Part shown: positions 28,135-35,739 of the stretch, one piece after another
Position numbering within the stretch: the stretch's first letter is position 1
How the letters are laid out: each line of letters begins with the position of its first letter
Assembly (NCBI RefSeq): GCF_000961885.1
Contig: NZ_JZKH01000034.1
Coordinates: forward strand, 1 to 64,000
Source of the DNA: Streptomyces rubellomurinus
GTDB lineage: Bacteria; Actinomycetota; Actinomycetes; Streptomycetales; Streptomycetaceae
Length of the DNA: 64,000 nucleotides
Direction of reading: 5' to 3'
Notes under the pieces: model-generated
Told to the model about the DNA's origin: nothing
The model's database searches: none
What the model saw: the letters and a program-made list of their open reading frames with translations, nothing else
Program-made: the position numbers and the translations under genes

Positions 28135-29472
28135 GTGCTAGGAGACTATCCCCTGAAAGGGCGACGCGCCAGCGAAATCGCGGCCCACATCGAACAGGGC
28201 GTCAGCAGCGGGCGCCTCGCCCCCGGAACCGCGCTGCCCCCGCTGCGGGACCTCGCCACCGAGCTCGGCGTCAACCCCAACACCGTCGCCGCCGCCTACC
28301 GCCTGCTGCGCGACCGCGGCGTGATCGAGACCGCCGGCCGTCGCGGCAGCCGGATCCTGCCCCGGCCCAAGCTCACCCCCCGCGACCAGATCCAGGTGCC
28401 CGTCCCCCCGCACGCCCGCAACCTGGCCGACGGCAACCCGGACCCGGCGCTGCTGCCCGACCTGGGCCCGGCCCTCGCGGCCGCCGCCGAGGCCGCCCGG
28501 GCCCAGCCGGTCCTCTACGGGCACGTCGCCGTCGAACCCGCGCTGCTCGACCTCGCCCGCGCCTCCTTCGAGGCGGACGGGCTGCCCGGCGGCCCGATCG
28601 CCGTCGCCTCCGGCTCGCTCGACATGATCGAGCGCACCCTCGGCGCCTGGCTGCGCCCCGGCGACGCGGTGGCCGTCGAGGACCCGGGCTGGGGCAGCCT
28701 GCTCGACCTGCTGCCCGCGATGGGGCTGCGGCCCGCGCCCGTCCGACTGGACGACGAGGGCCCGCTGCCCGAGTCGCTGGCCGCCGCGCTGGCCGAGGGC
28801 GCCCGCGCGGTGGTGGTCACCGGCCGGGCGCAGAACCCGACCGGCGCCGCGCTCACCGCGCGCCGGGCCGAGGCGCTGCGGGCCGTCCTCGCCGGGCACC
28901 CCGAGGTGCTGCTGATCGAGGACGACCACGGGCACGGCATCGTCGACCAGCCGTACCACCCGCTGGCCGGCTCCGGCCCCCGGCGCTGGACGGTGGTGCG
29001 CTCGGCCGCCAAGGCCTACGGGCCGGACCTGCGGCTGTCGGTGGCGGTCGGCGACGCGGAGACCGTCGGCCGGGTCGCCGGACGGCTGCGGCTCGGCGCC
29101 GGCTGGGTCAGCCACCTGCTGCAGCGCACCGTCGCCGAACTGTGGCGCGCCGACGCGGCACCGGCGCCGCGGGTGGCCGCCGCGTACCGGGCGCGGCGGG
29201 ACGCGCTGCTGGCGGCGCTGACGGCGCACGGCATCGAGGCGCACGGGCGGAGCGGGCTGAACGTCTGGGTGCCGGTGGCGGACGAGACCTCCGCGCTGGC
29301 CGCGCTGGTGCAGCGCGGCTGGGTCGCGGCGCCCGGCGCGCGCTACCGCCTCCAGTCGCCGCCCGGACTGCGGCTCACCGTGGCCGCGTTGGAGGTCTCA
29401 TCCGCTGGGCGGCTGGCCGACGATCTCGCGGCCGTGCTGGGAACGGACGGTAGCGGCTCCCGGCTGGTCTGA
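28135..29472 (+). CDS. MocR-type regulator (GntR HTH fused to aminotransferase fold)
   Basis: A 445-residue protein. Residues 10-75 are a GntR winged helix (SEIAAHIEQGVSSGRLAPGT, PPLRDLATELGVNPNTVAAA, YRLLRDRGVIETAG). Residues 95-440 are a fold-type I aminotransferase domain, with the PLP lysine in VRSAAKAYGPDLRLSVAVGD and QNPTGAALTARR. MocR proteins sense PLP or an amino compound and usually control the divergent gene. Here that is a pyridoxamine-oxidase-like flavin protein, resembling PdxR-type wiring. The mRNA appears leaderless. Confidence 0.9.
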   Translation: MLGDYPLKGRRASEIAAHIEQGVSSGRLAPGTALPPLRDLATELGVNPNTVAAAYRLLRDRGVIETAGRRGSRILPRPKLTPRDQIQVPVPPHARNLADGNPDPALLPDLGPALAAAAEAARAQPVLYGHVAVEPALLDLARASFEADGLPGGPIAVASGSLDMIERTLGAWLRPGDAVAVEDPGWGSLLDLLPAMGLRPAPVRLDDEGPLPESLAAALAEGARAVVVTGRAQNPTGAALTARRAEALRAVLAGHPEVLLIEDDHGHGIVDQPYHPLAGSGPRRWTVVRSAAKAYGPDLRLSVAVGDAETVGRVAGRLRLGAGWVSHLLQRTVAELWRADAAPAPRVAAAYRARRDALLAALTAHGIEAHGRSGLNVWVPVADETSALAALVQRGWVAAPGARYRLQSPPGLRLTVAALEVSSAGRLADDLAAVLGTDGSGSRLV

Positions 29473-29631
29473 ACCCGCCGGTAACAAACTGGGAAACCTG
29501 CTGCACGGGCCTGGCGCCCGGCCGAGTTGTCATGCCATCTTCTTGGCGCCACCGGCCGGCGGCCTTCCCTCACACCTCAGGCGTCTCCCCGCCCCCACTC
29601 GCGGGGAGACCGAGCCGCAGGAGCCTTCGCC

Positions 29632-30834
29632 GTGCCCGAAAACCGTACGAGCATCATCCGCAGAGCCCCTCGACTCGGCAGACGGCTGCTCAGCGCAGCC
29701 CTCGCCCTCCCGCTCGCCACCGGCGGCCTGCTGGCCGGCGGGCTGCTGGCCGCCGCGCCCGCCCGGGCCGCCACCGCCCCGAGCGGGCCCACCGCCAGCG
29801 TCACCCTGGGTGACAGCTACATCTCCGGCGAGGCCGGTCGCTGGAAGGGCAACTCCGCCGACTCCACCGGCGGCCGCACCGGCACCGACCGGGCCTGGAC
29901 CGGCAGTTCGTACGACCCGAGCCTGGTCTACGGCACCACCGCCGCGAGCGGGTGCGACCGCTCGGACGTCGCCGAGGTGCTCGGCGCCCCGACCGTCGCG
30001 CAGAAGCAGATCAACCTGGCCTGCTCCGGAGCCGTCACCGCCAACGTCTTCCGCGCCTCCAACGGGGGACAGGCCTACAAGGGCGAGGCCCCGCAGGCCG
30101 ACCAACTCGCCACCGTGGCAGCGCAGAACAACGTCAAGCTGATCACCCTGTCCATCGGGGGCAACGACCTCGGCTTCTCCGACGTCATCTCCACCTGCGT
30201 GCAGGACTACCTGGTCTGGTACAGCTACTGCCACGGCTCGCAGCAGTCGGCGATCGACGCGAAGATGCCCGCCGCGATGGCGGGGGTCGGCAAGGCCATC
30301 GACGAGATCAGAGCGGTGATGGCGAACGCGGGCTACGCGCAAGGGGACTACCGCCTGGTGCTGCAGTCCTACCCCTCGCCGATCCCGCGCAGCGCCGAGA
30401 TGCGCTACCCCGAGAGCGGCTGGAGCCGGTCGGACACCGGCGGCTGCCCGTTCTGGAACGGCGACGCCGACTGGGCCCGCGACTCCATGGTGCCGCAGAT
30501 CTCCACCGCGCTCGCCGGGGTCGCCGCCGGCAAGGGCGTGCAGTTCCTGGACCTGTCCAACCTGCTGCAGGGCCACGAGGTCTGCTCCACCTCGGCGCAG
30601 CAGCCGACCGCGAGCACGCCGCCGTCCGCGACCACCGGCGAGTGGGCGCGGTTCCTGGACGGCGGGCTGAACACCACCCAGGGCGCGCTGCAGGAGTCGA
30701 TGCACCCGAACTACTACGGGCAGCAGGCGCTCGGCAGTTGCCTGACCCTGCTGTGGGCGAAGCCCAGCGGCAACTACGCCTGCCGCAACACGGCCGGGCG
30801 AGACGCGAGCGGGATGTACCTGACCGCGCGCTGA
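29632..30834 (+). CDS. Secreted SGNH/GDSL hydrolase (lipase/esterase)
   Basis: A 400-residue exported enzyme. Residues 1-46 are a signal peptide with twin arginines (RAPRLGRRLL), a hydrophobic core and a PARA cleavage site before residue 47. The catalytic serine is Ser62 in LGDSYISGEAGRW (block I); block III is SIGGNDLGFSD; the histidine is in SMHPNYYGQQALGSC near the C-terminus. Several cysteines suggest disulphides. It should hydrolyse esters or lipids outside the cell. GTG 29632 follows GCAGGAG. A perfect 20-bp hairpin follows the stop. Confidence 0.9.
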   Translation: MPENRTSIIRRAPRLGRRLLSAALALPLATGGLLAGGLLAAAPARAATAPSGPTASVTLGDSYISGEAGRWKGNSADSTGGRTGTDRAWTGSSYDPSLVYGTTAASGCDRSDVAEVLGAPTVAQKQINLACSGAVTANVFRASNGGQAYKGEAPQADQLATVAAQNNVKLITLSIGGNDLGFSDVISTCVQDYLVWYSYCHGSQQSAIDAKMPAAMAGVGKAIDEIRAVMANAGYAQGDYRLVLQSYPSPIPRSAEMRYPESGWSRSDTGGCPFWNGDADWARDSMVPQISTALAGVAAGKGVQFLDLSNLLQGHEVCSTSAQQPTASTPPSATTGEWARFLDGGLNTTQGALQESMHPNYYGQQALGSCLTLLWAKPSGNYACRNTAGRDASGMYLTAR

Positions 30835-30859
30835 CCCGCTGCGCCGCCGCTCCCCGTGC

Positions 30860-30905
30860 GTGCCGCCGCTCCCCGCCCGGTCGGTCGGGCGGGGAGCGGC
30901 GGCAC
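30860..30905 (+). terminator. Bidirectional hairpin terminator
   Basis: GTGCCGCCGCTCCCCGCCCG (30860-30879) pairs perfectly with CGGGCGGGGAGCGGCGGCAC (30886-30905). It lies between the convergent esterase and ndh genes. Confidence 0.85.
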
Positions 30906-30910
30906 GCCGG

Positions 30911-32269
30911 TCAGCCCTTGGCGAGCAACGCCTGGGCGTGCGACCTGACCTGATCGCGCGTCAGATAGGCGTCGGTGTACTCGAAGTCCTGCAGCCGGGC
31001 GGGCTGGCGGGCCAGGAAGCCGGTGCGGACGAAGTCGTCCCCGGCGGTCGCGTTCAGCAGCCAGTTCGCGCCGACCCGGAACTTCGCGGCGTTGGTGCGC
31101 ATCGCCATCAGGTGGTAGCCGCGCGCCACCAGCTGGGCCGGCACCCCGCGCAGCTCGACGCCGACCGGCTTGGACACCGCGTCCTTGCCGCCGAGGTCGA
31201 CCACCAGGCCCAAGTCCTTGTGGTAGTACGGCTCCAGGGGCTGGTTGTGGAGCGCGGCGATCACGTTGTCGGCCACCGCGCGGCCCTGCCGGGCGGAGTG
31301 CTGGGCGGTCGGCGGGCAGACCGCGCCGTCGCCCTTGGCGAGGTCCGGGACGGCGGCCGCGTCACCCAACGCGAACACGCCCTCGAACTGCGGCACCCGC
31401 ATCTCGGCCGTCACCGCGATGCGCCCGCGCACCGTCTCCGCGTCCAGGGTGGCGATCAGCGGGCTCGCGGCCACCCCCGCCGTCCAGATCAGCGTGCGGC
31501 ACGGCAGCACCCGGCCGTCCGTGAACTTGACGGACTCGGCGCCGACTTCGGCCACCGAGACGCCGAGCGACACCTCGATGCCGCGGCCGCGCAGAATCTC
31601 CAGCGCGGCCTCGCCGAGCGGGTCGCCGAGCTCGGGCATCAGCTTCGGCGCGATGTCGATCAGGTGCCACTTGATCTGCCGGGCGTCCAGCCGCGGGTAG
31701 CGGCGGGCGGCGGCGGTGGTCAGGCGCTGCAGGCAGGCGGCCGTCTCGGTGCCCGCGTAGCCGCCGCCGACCACCACGAACTGCAGCCGCGACTCCCGTT
31801 CCCTCTGGTCCAGGGTGGCCGAGGCGAGGTCGAGTTGGGCGATCACGTGGTCGCGGACGTAGGCCGCCTCGGCGAGCGTCTTCATGCCCCGGGCGTAGTC
31901 GGTCAGGCCCGGGATGTCGAAGGTGCGGGTGACACTGCCGGGCGCGAGCACCAGGTAGTCGTACTTCTGGGCGACCACCTCATCGGTGATCTTGCGCACG
32001 ACGCACACCTTGGAAGCCGGGTCCACACCGATCGCCCCGCCGGGGACGATGTGGGTGCGCCGCAGCGAGCGGCGCAGCGAGACCGCCACCGACTGCGGGG
32101 TGAGCACGCCGGCGGCGACGTGCGGCAGCAGCGGCAGGTAGAGCTGATAGCTGAACGGTGTGACCAGCGAGATCTCGGCCTCGGAGGGCGCGAGCTTGCG
32201 CTCCAGGCGGCGGGCGCACTCCAGGCCGGCGAAGCCGCCGCCCACGATCAGGATCCGAGGTCGTTCCAT
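30911..32269 (-). CDS. ndh: Type II NADH dehydrogenase
   Basis: A 452-residue peripheral membrane flavoprotein that passes electrons from NADH to menaquinone without pumping protons. Two nucleotide-binding folds are visible: ILIVGGGFAGLECARRL at the N-terminus for FAD and FVVVGGGYAGTETAACL at about 170 for NADH. The quinone-oxidoreductase blocks LIWTAGVAASPL, FALGDAAAVPD and PPTAQHSARQGRAVADN are present. The C-terminus (about 385-452) is amphipathic and probably sits on the membrane. ATG 32269 follows AAAGGGATGAG. A Rex-type operator was not seen upstream. Confidence 0.92.
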   Translation of the reverse strand: MERPRILIVGGGFAGLECARRLERKLAPSEAEISLVTPFSYQLYLPLLPHVAAGVLTPQSVAVSLRRSLRRTHIVPGGAIGVDPASKVCVVRKITDEVVAQKYDYLVLAPGSVTRTFDIPGLTDYARGMKTLAEAAYVRDHVIAQLDLASATLDQRERESRLQFVVVGGGYAGTETAACLQRLTTAAARRYPRLDARQIKWHLIDIAPKLMPELGDPLGEAALEILRGRGIEVSLGVSVAEVGAESVKFTDGRVLPCRTLIWTAGVAASPLIATLDAETVRGRIAVTAEMRVPQFEGVFALGDAAAVPDLAKGDGAVCPPTAQHSARQGRAVADNVIAALHNQPLEPYYHKDLGLVVDLGGKDAVSKPVGVELRGVPAQLVARGYHLMAMRTNAAKFRVGANWLLNATAGDDFVRTGFLARQPARLQDFEYTDAYLTRDQVRSHAQALLAKG

Positions 32270-32418
32270 CGCTCATCCCTTTGCCGTGCGGGTCGTACCG
32301 TGAAGGTCCCCTGTTACTGCCCGCCACACTCGCACGGAGCACCGGGGGCTGCCACCGGGGCGGGGCGGAGGAGGGAGGACGGCGGGGCGGAGGAAGGAGG
32401 ACGGTGCGGCGGGCCGGA

Positions 32419-32434
32419 TAAGCTGTCCGCCGTG
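32419..32434 (+). promoter_or_regulatory. -10 box of a probable leaderless promoter for the HipA-like gene
   Basis: TAAGCT (32419-32424) is followed by seven bases (GTCCGCC) and GTG 32432. No ribosome binding site and no clear -35. Confidence 0.45.
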
Positions 32435-33187
32435 CTCCCCGAGGTGACGGCGATCCGCTACGTGACGCCACTGCGAGAAGGCGGCTCGATGCCGGGCCTG
32501 GTCGAGGCCGACGACCGGCGGCTCTACGCGCTGAAATGGGTCGGCGCCGCACAGGGCCGCAAGGCGCTGGTGGCCGAGGTGCTCGCCGGGGAACTGGGCC
32601 GGCGGCTCGGACTGCCGGTGCCGGAACTGGTGACCGTCGACCTCGACCCGGTGCTCGCCCGCAGCGAACCGGACCACCAGATCCAGGACCAGATGCGGGC
32701 CAGCGGCGGGACCAACCTGGGGATGTCCTTCGTCTCCGGCGCGCTCAACTTCGACCCGCTCTGCTTCGAGGTGGACCCCGAACTCGCCGGGCGGGTGCTC
32801 TGGTTCGACGCGCTCATCGGCAACGTCGACCGCTCCTGGCGCAACCCCAACCTGCTGGTGGCGACCGGCGGGCTGCGGCTGATCGACCACGGCGCGAGCC
32901 TCATCTTCCACCACAACTGGGCCGGCGCCGCCGCCTGGGCGCGCCGCCGCTACGACGCCGCCGACCACGCGCTGCTCCACCACCGGCCCGATCTCGCGGG
33001 CGCGGACCGGGAGTTGGCGCCGCTCGCGGAGGCGGCGGTGGCCGACGCGGTGGCGCAGATCCCGGAGGTCTGGCTGGCGGACGAGCCCGGCTTCGACTCG
33101 CCGGAGGACGTCCGGGCCGCGTACCGCGACCAGTTGACCGAGCGACTGGCCGGTCCGCGCGACTGGCTGCCGGAGGTACCCGCATGA
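32432..33187 (+). CDS. HipA-like kinase domain protein
   Basis: A 251-residue protein of the short HipA-like kinase family. Visible elements are LYALKWVGAAQGRKALVAEV (ATP-lysine strand), LVDLDPVLA-like VTVDLDPVLARSEPD, WFDALIGNVDRSWRNPNLLV (catalytic loop: D of FDALIGN and N of NVDRSWRNPN) and LRLIDHGASLIFHHNW (DFG-equivalent IDHG). HipA kinases phosphorylate translation factors, but this short family is uncharacterised and has no HipB partner here. The stop overlaps the DUF3037 start (ATGA), so the two are translationally coupled. GTG 32432 appears leaderless. Confidence 0.8.
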   Translation: MLPEVTAIRYVTPLREGGSMPGLVEADDRRLYALKWVGAAQGRKALVAEVLAGELGRRLGLPVPELVTVDLDPVLARSEPDHQIQDQMRASGGTNLGMSFVSGALNFDPLCFEVDPELAGRVLWFDALIGNVDRSWRNPNLLVATGGLRLIDHGASLIFHHNWAGAAAWARRRYDAADHALLHHRPDLAGADRELAPLAEAAVADAVAQIPEVWLADEPGFDSPEDVRAAYRDQLTERLAGPRDWLPEVPA

Positions 33188-33615
33188 CCGAGCCGCTGTC
33201 CGTTCCGTCGTCGTCCGGCGCGCTGCCGGCGGTGATCGAGCGGTACGACTACGAGTACGCGGTGGTCCGCGCGGTGCCGCGGGTCGAGCGCGGCGAGTGC
33301 GTCAACGTCGGGGTGCTGCTGTACTGCCGGCAGAGCGGCCACCTGGCCGCGCGCACCCACCTGGACCAGGGGCGGCTGCTGGCGCTGGACCCGGTGGTGG
33401 ACGTGCAGGGCGTGCGGCGGGCGCTGCAGGGGATCGAGGCGGTCTGCCAGGGCGGCCCCGCGGCCGGACCGGCCGCGGGGGACAACCCCGGGCAGCGGTT
33501 CCGCTGGCTGACGGCGCCGCGCAGCGCGATCGTCCAGCCGGGGCCGGTGCACACCGGGCTGACCGCGGACCCGGACGCGGAGCTGCGCCGGTTGTTCGAG
33601 CAGCTGGTGCTCTAA
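33184..33615 (+). CDS. DUF3037 family protein
   Basis: A 143-residue protein with the DUF3037 pattern: RYDYEYAVVRAVPRVERGEC, VNVGVLLYCRQSGHLAART and RFRWLTAPRSAIVQPGPVHT. The function is unknown. ATG 33184 overlaps the upstream stop by four bases. HipA-like and DUF3037 genes are often paired in actinobacteria and other bacteria, which implies that they act together. No DNA-binding motif is evident, so it is not a classical HipB-type antitoxin. Confidence 0.85.
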   Translation: MTEPLSVPSSSGALPAVIERYDYEYAVVRAVPRVERGECVNVGVLLYCRQSGHLAARTHLDQGRLLALDPVVDVQGVRRALQGIEAVCQGGPAAGPAAGDNPGQRFRWLTAPRSAIVQPGPVHTGLTADPDAELRRLFEQLVL

Positions 33616-33661
33616 TGACTCTCGGTGTCGGCGGCGCGCGGACGGTTGCCGTGGTCAAATC

Positions 33662-33691
33662 TTGAGTTACTGAAGCAGTTCGCCGTACCCT
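33662..33691 (+). promoter_or_regulatory. Leaderless promoter of the MarR gene
   Basis: TTGAGT (33662-33667), an 18-base spacer and TACCCT (33686-33691), then six bases before ATG 33698. No ribosome binding site. Confidence 0.65.
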
Positions 33692-33697
33692 GGCCCC

Positions 33698-34153
33698 ATG
33701 GGTTCGACAGCGACGACGACCGTCCCGACCAACGCCGAGCTGATGGAGGTGCTGGCCGCCGTCGGCGCCGCCTACTTCCACGACTTCGCGGCGGCCGCGG
33801 CCCGGCACGGGCTCTCCTCCTCGCAGGCCAAGGCGCTGGGGGCGGTGCAGGAGCCGGTGCCGATGCGGGCGCTGGCCGGGCGGCTGGGCTGCGACGCCTC
33901 GAACGTCACCGGGATCGTCGACCGGCTGGAGTCCCTGGGCCTCGCCCACCGGGAGGCCGCCGCGGGTGACCGCCGGGTCAAGATCGTGGTGATCACGGCC
34001 GAGGGGCGGGAGATCCTGGGCCGCATCCGTGCCGAGATGGCGCGCACCCACCAGGCCTTCGAGGAGATGACCGACGAGCAGCGGATCGCGCTGCACTCGA
34101 TCTGCGCGCAGGTGCTGCCGGTGCTGGTCGGCCGCTCGGGCGGCGCGCAGTAG
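33698..34153 (+). CDS. MarR-family transcriptional regulator
   Basis: A 151-residue regulator with the MarR winged helix: PVPMRALAGRLGCDASNVTG (recognition region), IVDRLESLGLAHREAAAGDR and the wing RRVKIVVITAEG. N- and C-terminal helices form the dimer interface. No cysteine typical of redox-sensing OhrR-type members is at the N-terminus. No efflux or catabolic gene is adjacent in the same operon, so the target is unknown. The promoter contains TACTGAAGCAG, loosely similar to the CTGAAGTA arms of the MFS operator at 13638, too weak to call. It appears leaderless. Confidence 0.88.
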   Translation: MGSTATTTVPTNAELMEVLAAVGAAYFHDFAAAAARHGLSSSQAKALGAVQEPVPMRALAGRLGCDASNVTGIVDRLESLGLAHREAAAGDRRVKIVVITAEGREILGRIRAEMARTHQAFEEMTDEQRIALHSICAQVLPVLVGRSGGAQ

Positions 34154-34210
34154 CGCCGACGCGGGCAACGTAGGAGCGCCGACGCGGGCGACGCAGGAGC
34201 GCCGAGGCAG
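34153..34210. repeat. 23-bp tandem repeat, 2.5 copies
   Basis: Copies start at 34153 and 34176 with two differences (GCGCCGACGCGGGCAACG then GCGCCGACGCGGGCGACG), and a partial third copy at 34199. They lie between marR and purB. Confidence 0.8.
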
Positions 34211-34271
34211 TGGCGCCATGGCTCTACGGGCGTAGCGTCCTGGCGCCTGCACCGGGCGTGACCTCGGCTGT

Positions 34272-34288
34272 TAGGCTTGCGAAGCGTG
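34272..34288 (+). promoter_or_regulatory. -10 box of a probable leaderless promoter for purB
   Basis: TAGGCT (34272-34277), eight bases, then GTG 34286. The upstream sequence has no ribosome binding site. Confidence 0.5.
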
Positions 34289-35716
34289 AGCGCGAAGCCC
34301 CAGATCCCCAATGTCCTGGCCTCCCGGTACGCCTCGGCGACCCTGGCCCAGCTGTGGTCCCCCGAGCACAAGGTGGTCCTCGAGCGCCACCTGTGGCTCG
34401 CCGTCCTGAAGGCCCAGCAGGACCTCGGCGTCGAGGTGCCGGCGACCGCCGTCGCCGACTACGAGCGGGTCGTCGACCAGGTCGACCTCGGCTCGATCGC
34501 CGCCCGTGAGCGGATCACCCGCCACGACGTGAAGGCCCGGATCGAGGAGTTCAGCGAGCTCGCCGGCCACGAGCAGATCCACAAGGGCATGACCTCCCGG
34601 GATCTGACCGAGAACGTCGAGCAGCTGCAGATCCGCCAGTCCCTCGAGCACGTCCGGGACCGCACGGTCGCCGTCCTGGTGCGCCTGGCCGACCTGGCCG
34701 CCCAGCACTCCGAGCTGGTCATGGCCGGCCGCTCGCACAACGTGGCCGCGCAGGCGACCACCCTGGGCAAGCGCTTCGCGTCGATCGCCGACGAGCTGCT
34801 GGTCGCCTTCCGCCGCCTGGAGGAGCTGATCGCCCGCTACCCGCTGCGCGGGATCAAGGGCCCGGTCGGCACCGCGCAGGACATGCTGGACCTGCTCGGC
34901 GGGGACACCGAGAAGCTCGCCGAGCTGGAGCGCCGGGTCGCCGCGCACCTCGGCTTCGAGAACGTGCTCACCAGCGTCGGCCAGGTCTACCCGCGCTCGC
35001 TGGACTTCGAGGTGCTGACCGCCCTCGTCCAGCTGGCCGCCGCGCCGTCCAGCCTGGCCAAGACCATCCGCCTGATGGCCGGCCACGAGCTGGTCACGGA
35101 GGGCTTCAAGGAGGGCCAGGTCGGCTCCTCCGCGATGCCGCACAAGATGAACACCCGCTCCTGCGAGCGCGTCAACGGCCTGGCCGTCATCCTGCGCGGC
35201 TACGCCTCGATGACCGGCGAGCTGGCCGGCGACCAGTGGAACGAGGGCGACGTCTCCTGCTCCGTGGTGCGCCGGGTCGCGCTGCCGGACGCCTTCTTCG
35301 CCTTCGACGGCCTGCTGGAGACCTTCCTGACCGTCCTCGACGAGTTCGGCGCCTTCCCCGCCGTGATCGAGACGGAGCTGGACCGCTACCTGCCGTTCCT
35401 GGCCACCACCAAGGTGCTGATGGGCGCGGTGCGCGCGGGCGTCGGCCGGGAGACCGGCCACGAGGTCATCAAGGAGCACGCCGTCGCCTCCGCGCTGGCG
35501 ATGCGGGCCGGCGCGCGGGAGAACGAGCTGCTGGACCGGCTCGCCGCCGACGAGCGGATCCCGCTGGACCGGGCCGCGCTGGACGCGCTGCTGGCCGACA
35601 AGCTGTCCTTCACGGGCGCGGCCGGGGCGCAGGTCGCCGAGATCGTCCGCCAGGTGGAGGCCGTCGCGGCCGCGTACCCGGCGGCCGCCAAGTACGCGCC
35701 GGCCGACATCCTCTGA
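34286..35716 (+). CDS. purB: Adenylosuccinate lyase
   Basis: A 476-residue cytoplasmic enzyme of purine synthesis that splits SAICAR to AICAR and adenylosuccinate to AMP, releasing fumarate. The fumarase/aspartase signature SSAMPHKMNTRSCERV is intact, as are HEQIHKGMTSRDLTENVEQL (substrate histidine region) and AGRSHNVAAQATTLGKRFA. Length is normal. GTG 34286 (MSAKPQIPN) is chosen over the in-frame TTG at 34277, which lies inside the -10 box. It stands alone. Confidence 0.96.
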   Translation: MSAKPQIPNVLASRYASATLAQLWSPEHKVVLERHLWLAVLKAQQDLGVEVPATAVADYERVVDQVDLGSIAARERITRHDVKARIEEFSELAGHEQIHKGMTSRDLTENVEQLQIRQSLEHVRDRTVAVLVRLADLAAQHSELVMAGRSHNVAAQATTLGKRFASIADELLVAFRRLEELIARYPLRGIKGPVGTAQDMLDLLGGDTEKLAELERRVAAHLGFENVLTSVGQVYPRSLDFEVLTALVQLAAAPSSLAKTIRLMAGHELVTEGFKEGQVGSSAMPHKMNTRSCERVNGLAVILRGYASMTGELAGDQWNEGDVSCSVVRRVALPDAFFAFDGLLETFLTVLDEFGAFPAVIETELDRYLPFLATTKVLMGAVRAGVGRETGHEVIKEHAVASALAMRAGARENELLDRLAADERIPLDRAALDALLADKLSFTGAAGAQVAEIVRQVEAVAAAYPAAAKYAPADIL

Positions 35717-35739
35717 TCAGGACGGCCCCTGACGGTTCG

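Noticed and set aside
30860..32431. Extension of the HipA-like gene by more than 500 codons upstream
   Set aside because: The extension is antisense to ndh; family length and a -10 box support GTG 32432.
33662..33697. Shared operator between marR and the distant MFS exporter at 12120
   Set aside because: Only the six-base core CTGAAG is common and its arrangement differs; too weak without binding data.
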